DNA from: Pinus tabuliformis | Lineage: Eukaryota > Streptophyta > Pinopsida > Pinales > Pinaceae | Direction: 5' to 3' | Length of the DNA stretch: 64,000 bases | Assembly: GCA_031772625.1 (NCBI GenBank) | Contig: CM062805.1 | Span: 801,937,592 to 802,001,591, forward strand | Shown here: positions 23,021 to 33,315 of the stretch, in pieces | Position numbering within the stretch: the stretch's first letter is position 1 | Layout of the letters: every line of letters begins with the position of its first letter | Position numbers and translations under genes: made by a program | The notes under the pieces: generated by a model | The model's input: only the letters and a program-made list of their open reading frames with translations | Told to the model about the DNA's origin: nothing | The model's database searches: none

Positions 23021-23220
23021 TCTTGGAGAGAAGAAAGAGATGGATTGACTTTCAAGGTTATCTCAGGGCCAAATTCTATGGTTTTGATATAGAGGGAGTT
23101 GGAATCGGCCAAGCATAGGTCAATTAGATGATTGTTCTGGGTTTCCTTTACTACATCTTCTAAGGGAAATGTACTGGGAGTTGGACTTTTGAGTAGGTGT
23201 TCGATCAAATCATCTTCATA

Positions 23221-23800
23221 CTATTGTCCTCCTCCCATGGTTGTTTCTAAAGTATAAAGTTGGGTGGAATAAACTTCATCTTCTTCCTCCTCCTCCAACC
23301 ATAAAGATAAATCATGCTCTAGAGATGGATGACCAGGAGGGTATAGGAATAACTGCTTGGACATATGCCTATTCTTGATGGTCATATTCCCAGATTTGCA
23401 GCTAATGTAAGCATTGGCAGTGGACAACCAGTGTCTCCCAAGGATTAGAGTGTAACCAGTAAGCTTAGCCTTAGGCTGGATAACTAGGAAATTTGCAGGA
23501 TACTCCCAAGAGTCAATGGAGACCATCACATCCTCCACAATCCCCTCAGGTGTCACTGTGGAACAGTCTAAAATTTGCATAACCGTTGTGGTCTTCCTCA
23601 ATGAGCCTTAGAGGTTGAGCTTGAGCATGGTGTCCTTGGTCATCTCATTAATGGCATCCCAAGATCGATCAAAGTGTGTGGGAAAATGGTGCCATTGATG
23701 TGCAAATCTACTACATGGCTTCTAGGGTCCAAATACTTTGGACATATTACATGCCCGAGCATTAAGTCGGATAGTTGTCCAATTACGTTAATGGTAGGGG
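23221..23800 (-). pseudogene. Aspartic protease of T4
   Basis: The active-site region near 23660-23690 reads TLIDLG and then shifts frame. The downstream frame 23601-23221 reads DVMVSIDSWEYPANFLVIQPK, GYTLILGRHWLSTANAYISC and LYPPG. The second half contains the flap-like and LGRHW motifs of plant gypsy proteases. The region 23008-23208 links it to RT. Confidence 0.75.
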
Positions 23801-23809
23801 CATCTCTTC

Positions 23810-25636
23810 TTCACCTCCTTGGATGCTTGAAGCACTTCTCCTTAATCAACTTATTGTAATTATGAACATCTTTTATTTCTTGGAGAAGTGGAATCTTTAC
23901 ACATAGATTTTTCAATTCTCCCAGAAACTCAGCCTCTTCTGGGGTAGGCTAAAGTGGTTGGGTTAATCTCTCAGGAAAGGGTGGATTCAATTTAAGAATG
24001 CTTTCCTCTCTTTCTTCCTTAACCTCCCTAGGTGGAGGTGGAGGTTGGTTATTTGGGAGAACTCTCCCAGATCTCTGGTTAATCTCCTAGATTTCCACAA
24101 CATAAGCTGGATATGATGTCTCTCCATTGTATACTTCTTGAGCCTATGTGTTGTTTGGGTTCGGATTTGGTTGGACAAGAATTTGGGGTTTCTTGGGTGG
24201 AGAAGAGTGTAAAAACTATGGTTGGGTAGGTGGTGGAGGCAATAAAGTTGAATCATTGTTTTAATGGGGCCTCCACCCTTGGGTGGTGCATTCCACTAAT
24301 GTTGTCGCAGAGCATATGGTTGAAATGACTGGCTGGTTGGCTGGGAGTGATACTAAAATGAAAAGGACCAAGGAGGGGGTGCAGACCAGGAAGGATGAGC
24401 AGGGGGTCCCCAAGAAGCTATGGTTGTGGTTTGGTTGGGGTTGTAATTGGCATGGGATGAACCTTGCATGCCCTGCTGGTATGGTCTAGGCCCATGAGGT
24501 CTCCTTTGGTTTATGTAGTATAGCTACTTAGTGACCCCTTTAGATCCTTGATATACAACTTTGAGTCCAGGTAAAGAAGGGAACTTATCTATGGAGTGGT
24601 TTTCTTCATAGAGTGAGCAAATTTTGATATAATTCAATGAACATTCAATCCTAGGATGCATCTTGGTGCATCTAGGACAAAAAATGGTTAAGGCTCTCTC
24701 TTCTTCTTCCTACTTTCTCTTAATGTGCATAGTGTCCATTTTCAAGGCAATGGTTTACAACATCTCACTTTTGAAATCTTCCAGCAATTTTCGAATTTCA
24801 CCCTTGATGTATGAGTTGGAAGAGGATGTACTGATTATAGGTTGACTACCCCTACCATTTTTCCTAGCTACCCTAGAATGGTTTCTAAAGATAGTCTTGA
24901 TATCCTCGTAGGGTAATTAGTAGATATCTCCTCCTGCTAACAAGTGTAGGGTATCTAGAAGATCTTCTCTTTCTCCCCTAAGAAGGACCAACTTTAGTGA
25001 CTCAGGTTCAATTGTGCACCTAGCCCTTTTGTAACTAAGATGGAATCTTTCTTCGTAATTCTCTAGGGATTATTCATTACCTATGGTCATCCTAAGAATT
25101 TCCTCTTTGGTATCCTTTGACCAATAGTAGTCTCGATACTTGTTGTTAAAGGTTTGTTGCATCTGAGCCGAAGTTGTGATGCTATCCCTATGTAAACCCA
25201 TGAACCAATGCAATGTTGCATCCTTGAGGGTAGATGGAAATAGTTTTAACTTCTGCTCATCATCTGTATAGTCATAGGTTTGGCATATAATCCAAAAATC
25301 AAATAGGAAAGTGTCGGGGTCTTCTGTGGTCAAGCCATGGAAATGAGGTAGGGCAGAGGGACTTATATTTTTCATCTTAGTGTCCCCATTCATTTCCCTG
25401 ATGGGGTAGGCACCCTCAACTCTCTCTCTATTCCCTCTATCATTTATGTTTTCAGCGATTGGTTTAGTAGGAATGGGTTCTTTTTCTTCCCCTTTAGGTT
25501 CTTCAAATATGTCAGGTTGCTCACCTAAGGGTTCCTCTAGTTCACAGCCACCGAAGAAGAGGAAAGGTTGGTTGTTTGATGTAGTGGGGGTATTTGGCAA
25601 AAATTTCCCTAAGTCATCCCTATTCCTACGAGGCAT
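23810..25636 (-). pseudogene. gag of T4
   Basis: The start is taken at the ATG complementary to 25634-25636 (MPRRNRDDLGKFLPNTP), which T6 shares. The capsid domain (25400-25070) has LPHFHGLTTEDPDTFLFDF, KLFPSTLKDATLHWFMGL and NNKYRDYYW. The nucleocapsid part near 24590-24720 has one intact zinc knuckle, CPRCTKMHPRIEC, and a second one that lost two ligands (C-S-L-Y...H...F). A Pro-rich tail with WGPPAHPSW follows. Several stops break the frame; the upstream frame up to 25819 runs into the leader. Confidence 0.8.
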
Positions 25637-25910
25637 GAAAATAAATGTTTTTTTTTGGGTTGTTTTTGTTTTTTTTTTCAAAATTAGAAAGTACTTTGCA
25701 GAATTGAAATTGCTAATTAAATGAAAGCTACTGACTAAATGAAAAACTACTTGCTGAATTGAAATCTTTCTTGCAAAATGGAAAGGAAAGCAGAAAATGT
25801 AGAATGAAAAAGGAAGCAACTAAATTACTTCTGGAGAAATAAACTAATGGTAGAATATTAGACACAAGAAATAGAAGAAAGAAGCAGTATTCACATATTA
25901 CTCAGACACC

Positions 25911-25928
25911 TCCCCAACAATGGTGCCA
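25911..25928 (-). other. Primer binding site of T4
   Basis: On the minus strand TGGCACCATTGTTGGGGA follows the LTR. Compared with the plant tRNA-Asp type site TGGCGCCGTTGCCGGGGA it differs at four positions, all C to T or G to A. Confidence 0.7.
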
Positions 25929-25933
25929 AAAAG

Positions 25934-28011
25934 TGATGAGCGCTAGTATTGCAGCAAGAATGCTACAAATCCTGGGCTACCACCTTTAATTTTTCAACCC
26001 GGGGTTTGTACAAACTTGGAGCTGACAGTGCTGTATACACAAGTAAAAGTGATGGTTCTGACTTTTGTCATGGTTCAGATGGCGAGAGACCACTAGGGTT
26101 TTCAAGCCAAACTTCTATGGAGTCAGAAGAAGCTTGGTTTCTTGATGGAAGAAAGGGAAATATGCTCTAAGGGAGAGCTACTCTACTGCAATAATGGAAA
26201 AGGTAGAAATTCAATTCTAAATCACACCATTCCCTAATTAACTGCCAAGAAACTATGCTTTGCAATAATGCTAAATTAACATGAACCAAATGCTAGTATA
26301 TAAGCATGGAAGTAAGAAGCATCAAACATCACTAATGTGCAAGTAAAGGGACTGAAATAAATCTGTTTTTGTCTTTTTGTATTTTTATGAAAAATCAAGT
26401 ATCCAAACTAATTTCTTTTGGTGATGTGACCGGTGAATTAAGGATTCTTGAGGAATGAAGGGTTAGGAGATGGTTGGATGGTGTGGGATACCCTTGGGAG
26501 GCTTTTGGTGACTTCCTAGAGGTTTTCCCTCAATTCGGCCTCAAAATAGGTCATTTCAGGAAAACCTGCAGGATTCCCTGTAAACCTACGGGATACAACC
26601 AAGAGAAAAATGGAAGGTATTGGAGGTGATGGAAGGCTTAGGGAAGGTGGTAGATGGGTGGAATGAAGTGAGGAAAGGTCTAGGATAACTCAAAAGTCAA
26701 CAAAAAATATAGAGGATGGTTGGATTTGCTCAATGTGCTTGGAAGAATTTCTATGAAAAATGATGAAAGCTAGAGAAGGCAATGGTGAAAACAAGGAATG
26801 GCTATGGTGGATGGGGTGGAAGGTGGTTGTTGGCTATGAAGTCTTTGTATCCTCCTGAAGCACCTGTTCTACATAAAACATGTATAATTCCCAAAAATCT
26901 ATGTAAACAAGAATCATTCTCATAAGCTAGAAAAGTAGAATTAATGAGCTAACTGCCTACATGATGCATGAGGAAAGTTGATGAAGGATTGAAAGAATGG
27001 ATGAGATCTACTGCAAGAGTGAAGATAGAAGAGATGGAAAATAATTCTTACTTTTCAAAACTGATCAAATGCTAACTTAAATACAATAAACTCTAAAGCT
27101 TATGCAAGAAATAGAAATCTGTGTTTTGGGGCTGCACAAGGGTCCCTTCCTCAAATCATGATCCTAAAGGGAGGAAATGAGGCCAAGCCACCCACTGAAA
27201 ACCTTTTGGTACTCCTTTTATCCCTACTAACCTACTACTGAGGTAAGGCACAAATGGAAGCAAACTAATAAACAACCAATCCAATCTACACTACTTGCAA
27301 TGAAAACACATTTAAAGGAAAATTAACAATGAAGCTATGGGACCAATATAAACACGCAGATACAAGAGAGAGGATTCTTGGCTACTAGGGTTGGGCCCTA
27401 ACCTAAGAGCTTCAACCCTCTCAGTTAACTCAATGCTGGCTCAAAACAAAATTCATTCTTATTACCAAAACATAAAATTACATCAATAAAACTTTCACAA
27501 GTTTGGAGCTTGAAAATAGCTTAGAGTTTTACAACAAAAATTCGAATCCTAATGAGGCTCTAGGCCTCTCTACTTATACAAATAAAGTCCCCAAAGACTT
27601 CTTTAAAATTAGGGAAGCTCGGCTCCCAAACTCAATATAAACTAGCTCCTTTTCTCTCACTTGCTCAACTGCCTTCTAATCCTCATGGCTTGGCTCCTTG
27701 CACTCTGAGCTTGTGTGATGGATGGAGGAATATTTGAATGGGGGAGAAGTAAATGAGGAGGATTTACCTCCTACAATCCCTTTCCCTTGTCTCATTCGTG
27801 TTTTAACCTTAGTATTTTTCAAAATTTCTTGATTTTCTCTGTCAGTCCTACATTCAATGCATATTAGTCCACTAGGAATAATATCCAACTCTAATTCATC
27901 TCATAAACAAAATAAAATCAAAAACGTGTAATAAGTTGTGAGAAAAGTTGGTTTCACTAAGCTAGGAGGTGAATTAAGGCCCATATAATTACCCAACGAT
28001 GAGGCTCATCA
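25934..28011 (-). repeat. 5' LTR of T4
   Basis: The LTR reads TGATGAGCCTCATC at its outer end (28011) and ends GCTCATCA beside the primer site. The inverted ends TGATGAG/CTCATCA are perfect. It is about 2,078 bases long. It has two of the 20-bp palindromic units (26564-26600) against three in the 3' LTR. Confidence 0.9.
27573..27580 (-). promoter_or_regulatory. TATA box in the T4 5' LTR
   Basis: On the minus strand TGTATAAGTAGAGAGG lies about 435 bases into the LTR; the same motif is kept at 15511-15518 in the 3' LTR. It would start transcription toward gag. Confidence 0.45.
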
Positions 28012-28735
28012 GAAGTCCCTATTTAAACATTACATTCGCGCCATTCAGAGGGAAGGGATAACCCTTTGTCATGCACCAATCATGCGACCACTGCCAGAGG
28101 GGAACGTGGGACCAACTAGCGGGGTGAGCCATTAGCCTTAGCCTCGAGGATGTGGCCCCGCCATGAGCCCAAATTTTTTGGATTATAGGCGTTGGAGGCT
28201 AATTAAAGTGTCTGACAATTTTACGGCGCGATTAGCAAAAAACTTGGAAAGGCCATAACTTATTCAATTTTTTACCAAATCAGGAGTAGAAATAGGCTCG
28301 ACATGCATTTTTTTGCATTTTGGAGCCATTGAACAATTTTCAGAGCTTTCTGAGCATTGAAAACTGATGTATTCACATTTTTGAGTATAGTAGAGAGGGC
28401 CAAGCCATTGGAAGTTAGATCAAGGAGACGTAGCCCAGGAGGGGTGAACTCCTTCATCATGTGCTGTTGTGATACCGTTTATGGTGATGTTTATGTCTAT
28501 TATGTATTGTTGTTCAGTCATTTTTTTATGTTAATTTGCACATAAAATTTACATAAAAGCACTCAAAAAGTCATGTTTAATCTTGCAATTAACCTCATAA
28601 ATCCTTAAGCATATTTAACATAATTTGAAAATGAATTTAGTACAACAATCTAATTATCCCAATCAGATCAATAAGATATGTCATGTGTTGTAACAATCTT
28701 TTGTATTTTACATTTACATGTAAAAACGAAAAGAA

Positions 28736-28787
<52 letters not shown>

Positions 28788-29614
28788 AATGAAAAGGAGA
28801 TATACAAAATGAATATGAGAAAAATGACAAAAATATGAAATGAATCCCTAGAAAAATAAAACTAGTGAGAAATTTGAAATGTTGCTTTCAAAATTTAAAA
28901 AGTTAATTTTTTAGTTTTAAACCTTGGTTATTTAATTTTTATTACGTATTTGGTAAATTTATAAGACAGATTAATTTTTTCTTTTACAAATAAAAACTAC
29001 ACTAAAATTTATGGTGGCAATTTGTCCTGCCGAGATCTACGACAGATAAGACATCCCGCCCCCCCCCCCCCCCCCCACGTGCTCTTGAAAATTAACATGG
29101 GGGGTGAGGGCAAGGGGGCGTGTTTTTGGGGGTGGGGGTGAAAAGTGGTTTCTCTGGAGACTACCAACGAAGATGTGGCAATCACTGGGCCATTTCGGGG
29201 GGTTACCTCCCAATAATGCTTACTTCTAGCACCCCCCCTGAAAAGCCACCTTCGCCTCCTGCCAATGGCTCATCCTTCTGACACTCCGCTTCTGCCATGT
29301 GTCTTTCCCTTCACCACTCCTTGCCCACGATATAGTCCATTACCCCTCACCACTCATCTTCTGCCACTTGTCCTGCCACATAACTGCCTCCATGTCATAT
29401 ATCTGTTAACATTCTAAATCTACCACCAAATCTCTTATGAACATTATTATTCAGTTCTTGCTGTATAGTCATTTGCTAATAAAACCTCTTTGCTCCCCAG
29501 ACATTAACCCTACCATTATCAAACCAATTCAATTGTTATAAATCCTTTGATCTTGGTAATTCTTTTCATTTTTCTTGTCATTCATCCCACAAGAGAAAAG
29601 AAAATTTCTACCAA
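28012..29614. other. AT-rich spacer with simple repeats
   Basis: No gene is supported. The region holds a (TA)n run at 28742-28783 and a run of 18 C at 29059-29076 followed by a G-rich stretch. The short ORFs here (28272-28545) overlap on both strands and lack motifs. Confidence 0.6.
28742..28783. repeat. (TA)n microsatellite
   Basis: This is an uninterrupted TA dinucleotide run of about 42 bases. Confidence 0.95.
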
Positions 29615-30604
29615 TTGCCACTTTTCGACAATGATTTTCTTGCATATAGTCAACAAATTTCATGGGTAATATTGTTCCTCAGACTTTTTGTCAAGATTTT
29701 CTCTAGTATTCTTTTTCTATATACCCTCCTTTACTTTAACAATGTCAAACATAAAGGAAAGGGAAAGTCTATAAAGTCAAATACCCTTATTCCCCTAGTG
29801 CTGGATTTTGAAAAGGCTCCCCTAATAGACACCCTATACAAAATTATAGAAACCCTATCATAATTTGACTTCTATGAGGTCCATAATTGCGAAATGAAGA
29901 AATACTTGGCTAAAACCAATGAATTAAGTATCTAGGAATCCTTTCTCCCACAAAATTTTCGCCCTCAAACTCACTTCTTTCCTGAGTTATTTGTCTGGTG
30001 CCACCTTAGATATTTACCATGTCAAAGGGCAGTCATTTCCTAGAACAATGAAGCCATCTTTTCTATTTCCCCTAAAAGCATCTGCAAAGACCTAAAAAAA
30101 TTGAATATCAGGCCTCCCATTATCCCTTTCTTGTTGATATTTTAATGGAATTATATAACAAGCTGACATTCCCTCAGAGATCCCAAAATTTTGAGTATTT
30201 TATTCATAAAAATGTTGAATTACCGAGGACCAGTCCCCCATATCAATCTTCAATTTTCTCTGAAATGTCCAAGCAGGTAATTTCTATGGTAACCTGACTA
30301 CTTGGGTACCATAATGATCAGTGGGTAGAGGAGATAGTATTGGGATTTTTATCTACTTTTGAAGTTGGCAAACAATGCTCCCTCCTTTTCAATTACAGTA
30401 AGTTTTTAGCTAACTCAATCCATGACCAGTTTGTCAATTTTAAATCAAAATTTGTCTTTAAGTATCAATCAGTCCTAGTTTACCTTATGTTATTTTATCA
30501 GTCAGACAAATTTACATTCCCTTTACAGGAGACAAATAATGAAGGTAACCCCTAGTTAGTCATTCATTGGACTTCTCTAGTTAGAAATAACTCAGAGGGG
30601 TATT
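29615..30604 (+). pseudogene. Unknown degenerate ORF, 5' part
   Basis: I do not recognise the family. The plus strand encodes a long reading frame with stops and one or two frameshifts. Recognisable segments include FRPQTHFFPELFVWCHLRYLP, GYHNDQWVEEIVLGFLSTF and YSKFLANSIHDQFVNFKSKF, ending with WTSLVRNNSEGY at the T5 junction. Even codon use and the absence of stops over long runs in the same sense argue that it once coded. The frame resumes on the other side of T5 at 52449. It may be an extra ORF of an old transposable element or virus-like sequence, or a decayed host gene. Confidence 0.55.
30600..30604. repeat. Target site duplication of T5 (left)
   Basis: gtatt here and atatt at 52449-52453 flank T5 and differ at one base. 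A 5-bp duplication is usual for Ty3/gypsy insertion. Confidence 0.6.
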
Positions 30605-31509
30605 TGTTGGCCACGTGGGGCCTGACCTAGGTTCATAGGTGATTTAGCCAAACAAATCTCAGTAAAACTGGCCCTTTCGGCAACAGTCCACAGAGCGCGG
30701 ACTGAGGTCTCACCCAATGTAGTATGGGAAGGTGATGGAACCAGGTTTCTGCACCATAGGGATGTCGTGATGAAGTCTCTGGAAGTTCACAGTCTGACCC
30801 TATGCGTTCGCATTGCTCTGCACAACTGTCTATCCTTCACGAATTGTGTCATTGCCTTCTCGCACCTTTGTAAGGGGTGCAAATAAAGTACTCCTTTGAT
30901 CTCTATTCTTACTGCGCTATTATATTAGTGCTTAACTTCAATCGTGTGGGCCCAATATTCTTATTACTTATTCAATATTCAGATAAGTGCGCGTAACCAT
31001 AAATAATATAAATGCATAAAGGTAAATAGAAACATAGATGCAAAATATTCCAAATCAAACTCATCTTTATTATAAGTCCTTTTCAAGTACCATCCCAATT
31101 ACAGACTCGACTCCACCCTGCGCACTCAGTTGTAGGGGTCCGCACATTTAGCTGCAGACTCTACTAGGCCTCTGCGCACTCATTTGCAGAGCCTCCTACT
31201 ACTACTATGACCCAGTACGCTTCAAATCCAACTCTACGCTCTAACCATGCCTTCGCATATCTATCTATTACTTACTTAGCTACTTCCTTACACTTAGAGC
31301 CTCACTCTATTCATACAATCCCATGGTCCGCGAACGATGGGTAGGCCGACACAACTTTATATTAAACTATAATTCTTAGGGCGACAACCCTATGACTCGA
31401 TTATACAATTCACTCTCTGTGCCTGCACTTCGCGGAGTCTTACAATACATTGACCAAAACTTGGGCTTTAAGCCCCAAAAACCTACTGTGGGGGATCTGT
31501 TGCCTAACA
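30605..31509 (-). repeat. 3' LTR of T5
   Basis: It aligns with 51560-52448 over its full length with moderate divergence. On the plus strand it starts TGTTGGCC and ends CCTAACA. It carries the triple hairpin at 31116-31191. A purine tract TTGGGGGCC on the minus strand (31510-31518) adjoins its inner edge. Confidence 0.85.
31116..31191 (-). repeat. Triple hairpin in the T5 3' LTR
   Basis: Three adjacent hairpins each have a 6-bp stem and a 10-base loop. On the plus strand they are CCCTGC/GTAGGG, GTCCGC/GCAGAC (one mismatch) and CTCTGC/GCAGAG, with loops of type GCACTCAGTT. The same three occur at 52066-52141 and 58010-58086. Confidence 0.7.
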
Positions 31510-31699
31510 GGCCCCCAACAAAATCATCATGACTCATCCTCGAGCCACTCCTTTGGTGCGACGATCTTTGCATGGAGTCCATCTAGGAGGTCGCGTGCAG
31601 CTTGGAGGTCTGCGGAACACTATTCCACTATTTGTTATTCTTGTTGCACACATATCTCTAAACCTTTGTGAGCAGGGTCAAATCCCTGTCTAACCACAT

Positions 31700-32277
31700 A
31701 AAGTCCTTGCATTTGTGCCATCTTTCCTTCAATGTTAGTTGTAATTGTGAAAGCTTCATCGATCCATGGCTAGATGCACGCTTTAAACAAGGCTTATTTT
31801 TGTCGCGCGACATCTAACTGGTCCTTTAGTGTCATTGCTTGCTATAGTTTGGCGAGTCATTGAGTAAGGGCGACCATCTGCATGGTCCCTAGGACACTGT
31901 CGTACTCCTATTGCAACTCGCGCACCTCTATTTTTAGGTGTTGTAGGTTTAGATTTTCCTGCAAGTATGTAAGCATGGTTAGTGCTTGATCAAAAACCCC
32001 AGTGTAGTCCTGTACCGCTTGGCCAATTTGCTCCAACCCCATCTGGATAGTGTAGGCGCACTGCTCTATGACTTCTGGGGTCATGGAGGGCTGTGCCTTC
32101 AATCATACCTCAATGAATTGCAAGTTCACCTCCAACTAGACCTTCACTGTTTCCTCCTTGGCCTCGCGAACTCTGGCTGCCAATCGGTAGACCTGCTCTA
32201 CTGCTGGTAGCTCTACTGGAACGACCAACTCTAGGACACTCCTACATGCATCCTCTATAGCCTACTCCAGTCTACAA
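31700..32277 (-). pseudogene. C-terminal part of the T5 extra ORF
   Basis: The minus strand reads AVEQVYRLAARVREAKEETV, then QPSMTPEVIEQCAYTIQMGLEQIGQAVQDYTGVFDQ (in part) and LTYLQENLNLQHLKIEVREL, a predicted helical and coiled-coil region. It is cut at 32277 by the insertion of T2 and its upstream half lies at 44799-47160. Stops occur at several places. The function is unknown. Confidence 0.5.
32273..32277. repeat. Target site duplication of T2 (left)
   Basis: tacaa here and tacga at 44799-44803 flank T2 and differ by one transition. Confidence 0.7.
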
Positions 32278-33294
32278 TGTTATAGACATTTTTTTTCCTT
32301 GCAGCATTGAGCATGAAATGTCCATAATATAAGGGATCCAAAGTCCCTAAACATGTTGTTCCTACCCCTAGAGGAACAAGGCTAACAAACCACAACAATT
32401 CACAGAAGTTCTCCACCAGAAACTGCTCAAAAACAAGTCAATTCAGGATCATGTCAGTGGCTCCACTAGCTGTCTGCACTGAATGTCAAAGCCAACACTG
32501 GCTACCTGCGCTGAGTGAGAGTGGACATGTGGCAAGCTCATTTCTTAAGGTGTCAAAACCCAGGAAGCTTCCAAAATGACACTTGCCTCAGGGAATTCGA
32601 CTATGATGAGTAAGAGGTTCCAAATCTCCAAGTGGAAGCAAGAAACTCCAAGTGGAATCAAGAACTGACAGAGGGAGAGGACACTAGTCAGATCTCAAGC
32701 TGACTCATCCTCTCTCCAAACATCTATATATGGATCTCTCCTCCATGAGATCTGGAGGCTGGAATTTTGTTATTGCAAAGAATTGCTATTGGTTTGAGAC
32801 TGGAATCATTGGGTGCTTAATTCTTTGAAGGGAGGTAAAGATAGGAATTCCATTTTGCTGGGAAGGAGATGCTGGATTGGAGCCCTCTGGGTTGTATCTC
32901 TTCCTGAACCTTGTTATTCATCAATAAAGCTATCTTGGTTTCTCCTATATACTGATGTATCTTTGATGTATGATTGCATTAGTATGTTTAGTTTACTTCT
33001 AATCCTGAACTAGTTATGTCTATGAATCTATGTCTTTGTGTAGTGTTCTTCTCTTGTAATCTTGTAGAGACCTGTTGAAGCTAGGCGAGCGAGAAGACAA
33101 GTAGCTGTGAACTCACAAAGAGAAGAGAAACCGGATCGAGGGACAAACGGAAGACACCGGTTAGTCCATCCATCTCTCTTCATTCTTAATTCATAAAGGA
33201 ATAATACTAGAATAGCTGTCTCTGTGTGTTGCTAAGGCACTGTCACACCTTAGGTGGATAGGATCGTCCTGCATAGGCATTTTTCCCCACAACA
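32278..33294 (+). repeat. 5' LTR of T2
   Basis: It starts TGTTATAGAC and ends CCACAACA. TATA-type TCTATATATGG lies at 32722-32732 and AATAAA at 32923-32928. A 66-codon open frame (32813-33013) is repeated in the 3' LTR only because the LTR is repeated; it is not considered a gene. Confidence 0.95.
32722..32732 (+). promoter_or_regulatory. TATA box of the T2 5' LTR
   Basis: TCTATATATGG lies 445 bases into the LTR and 190 bases before an AATAAA signal. The same motif is present in the 3' LTR near 44227. Confidence 0.5.
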
Positions 33295-33297
33295 AAT

Positions 33298-33315
33298 TGG
33301 CGACTCCACTGGGGA
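33298..33315 (+). other. Primer binding site of T2
   Basis: TGGCGACTCCACTGGGGA lies three bases after the LTR. It is unlike the tRNA-Asp sites of T3, T4 and T6. From memory it fits the tRNA-Arg type reported for Ogre elements; this needs a tRNA comparison. Confidence 0.7.

Larger units (their letters stand above)
13849..28011 (-). mobile_element. Element T4: full-length Ty3/gypsy retrotransposon with ORF3
   Basis: Two direct repeats of about 2.1 kb (25934-28011 and 13849-15947) bound the element. On the minus strand the order is 5' LTR, tRNA-Asp type primer site, gag, protease, RT, RNase H, integrase, a four-hairpin array, ORF3, purine tract and 3' LTR. The LTRs begin TGATGAGCC and end GCTCATCA (mutated to GCTCATTA in the 3' copy). 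No matching target duplication is visible at the flanks (acgac and gaagt), so the ends may have been altered. The copy is dead, with several stops per gene. T6 is a deleted relative. Confidence 0.9.

Noticed and set aside
25446..25724. 92-codon plus-strand frame
   Set aside because: It is opposite the T4 gag start and leader; Phe/Val runs come from A-rich minus-strand sequence.
29059..29076. Run of 18 C followed by G-rich sequence
   Set aside because: Considered as a quadruplex or i-motif element, but a single homopolymer of this kind is common and may be partly a sequencing artefact.
32813..33013. 66-codon frame in the T2 LTR, repeated at 44317-44517
   Set aside because: Its apparent conservation comes from LTR identity after a recent insertion, and it spans the poly(A) signal.
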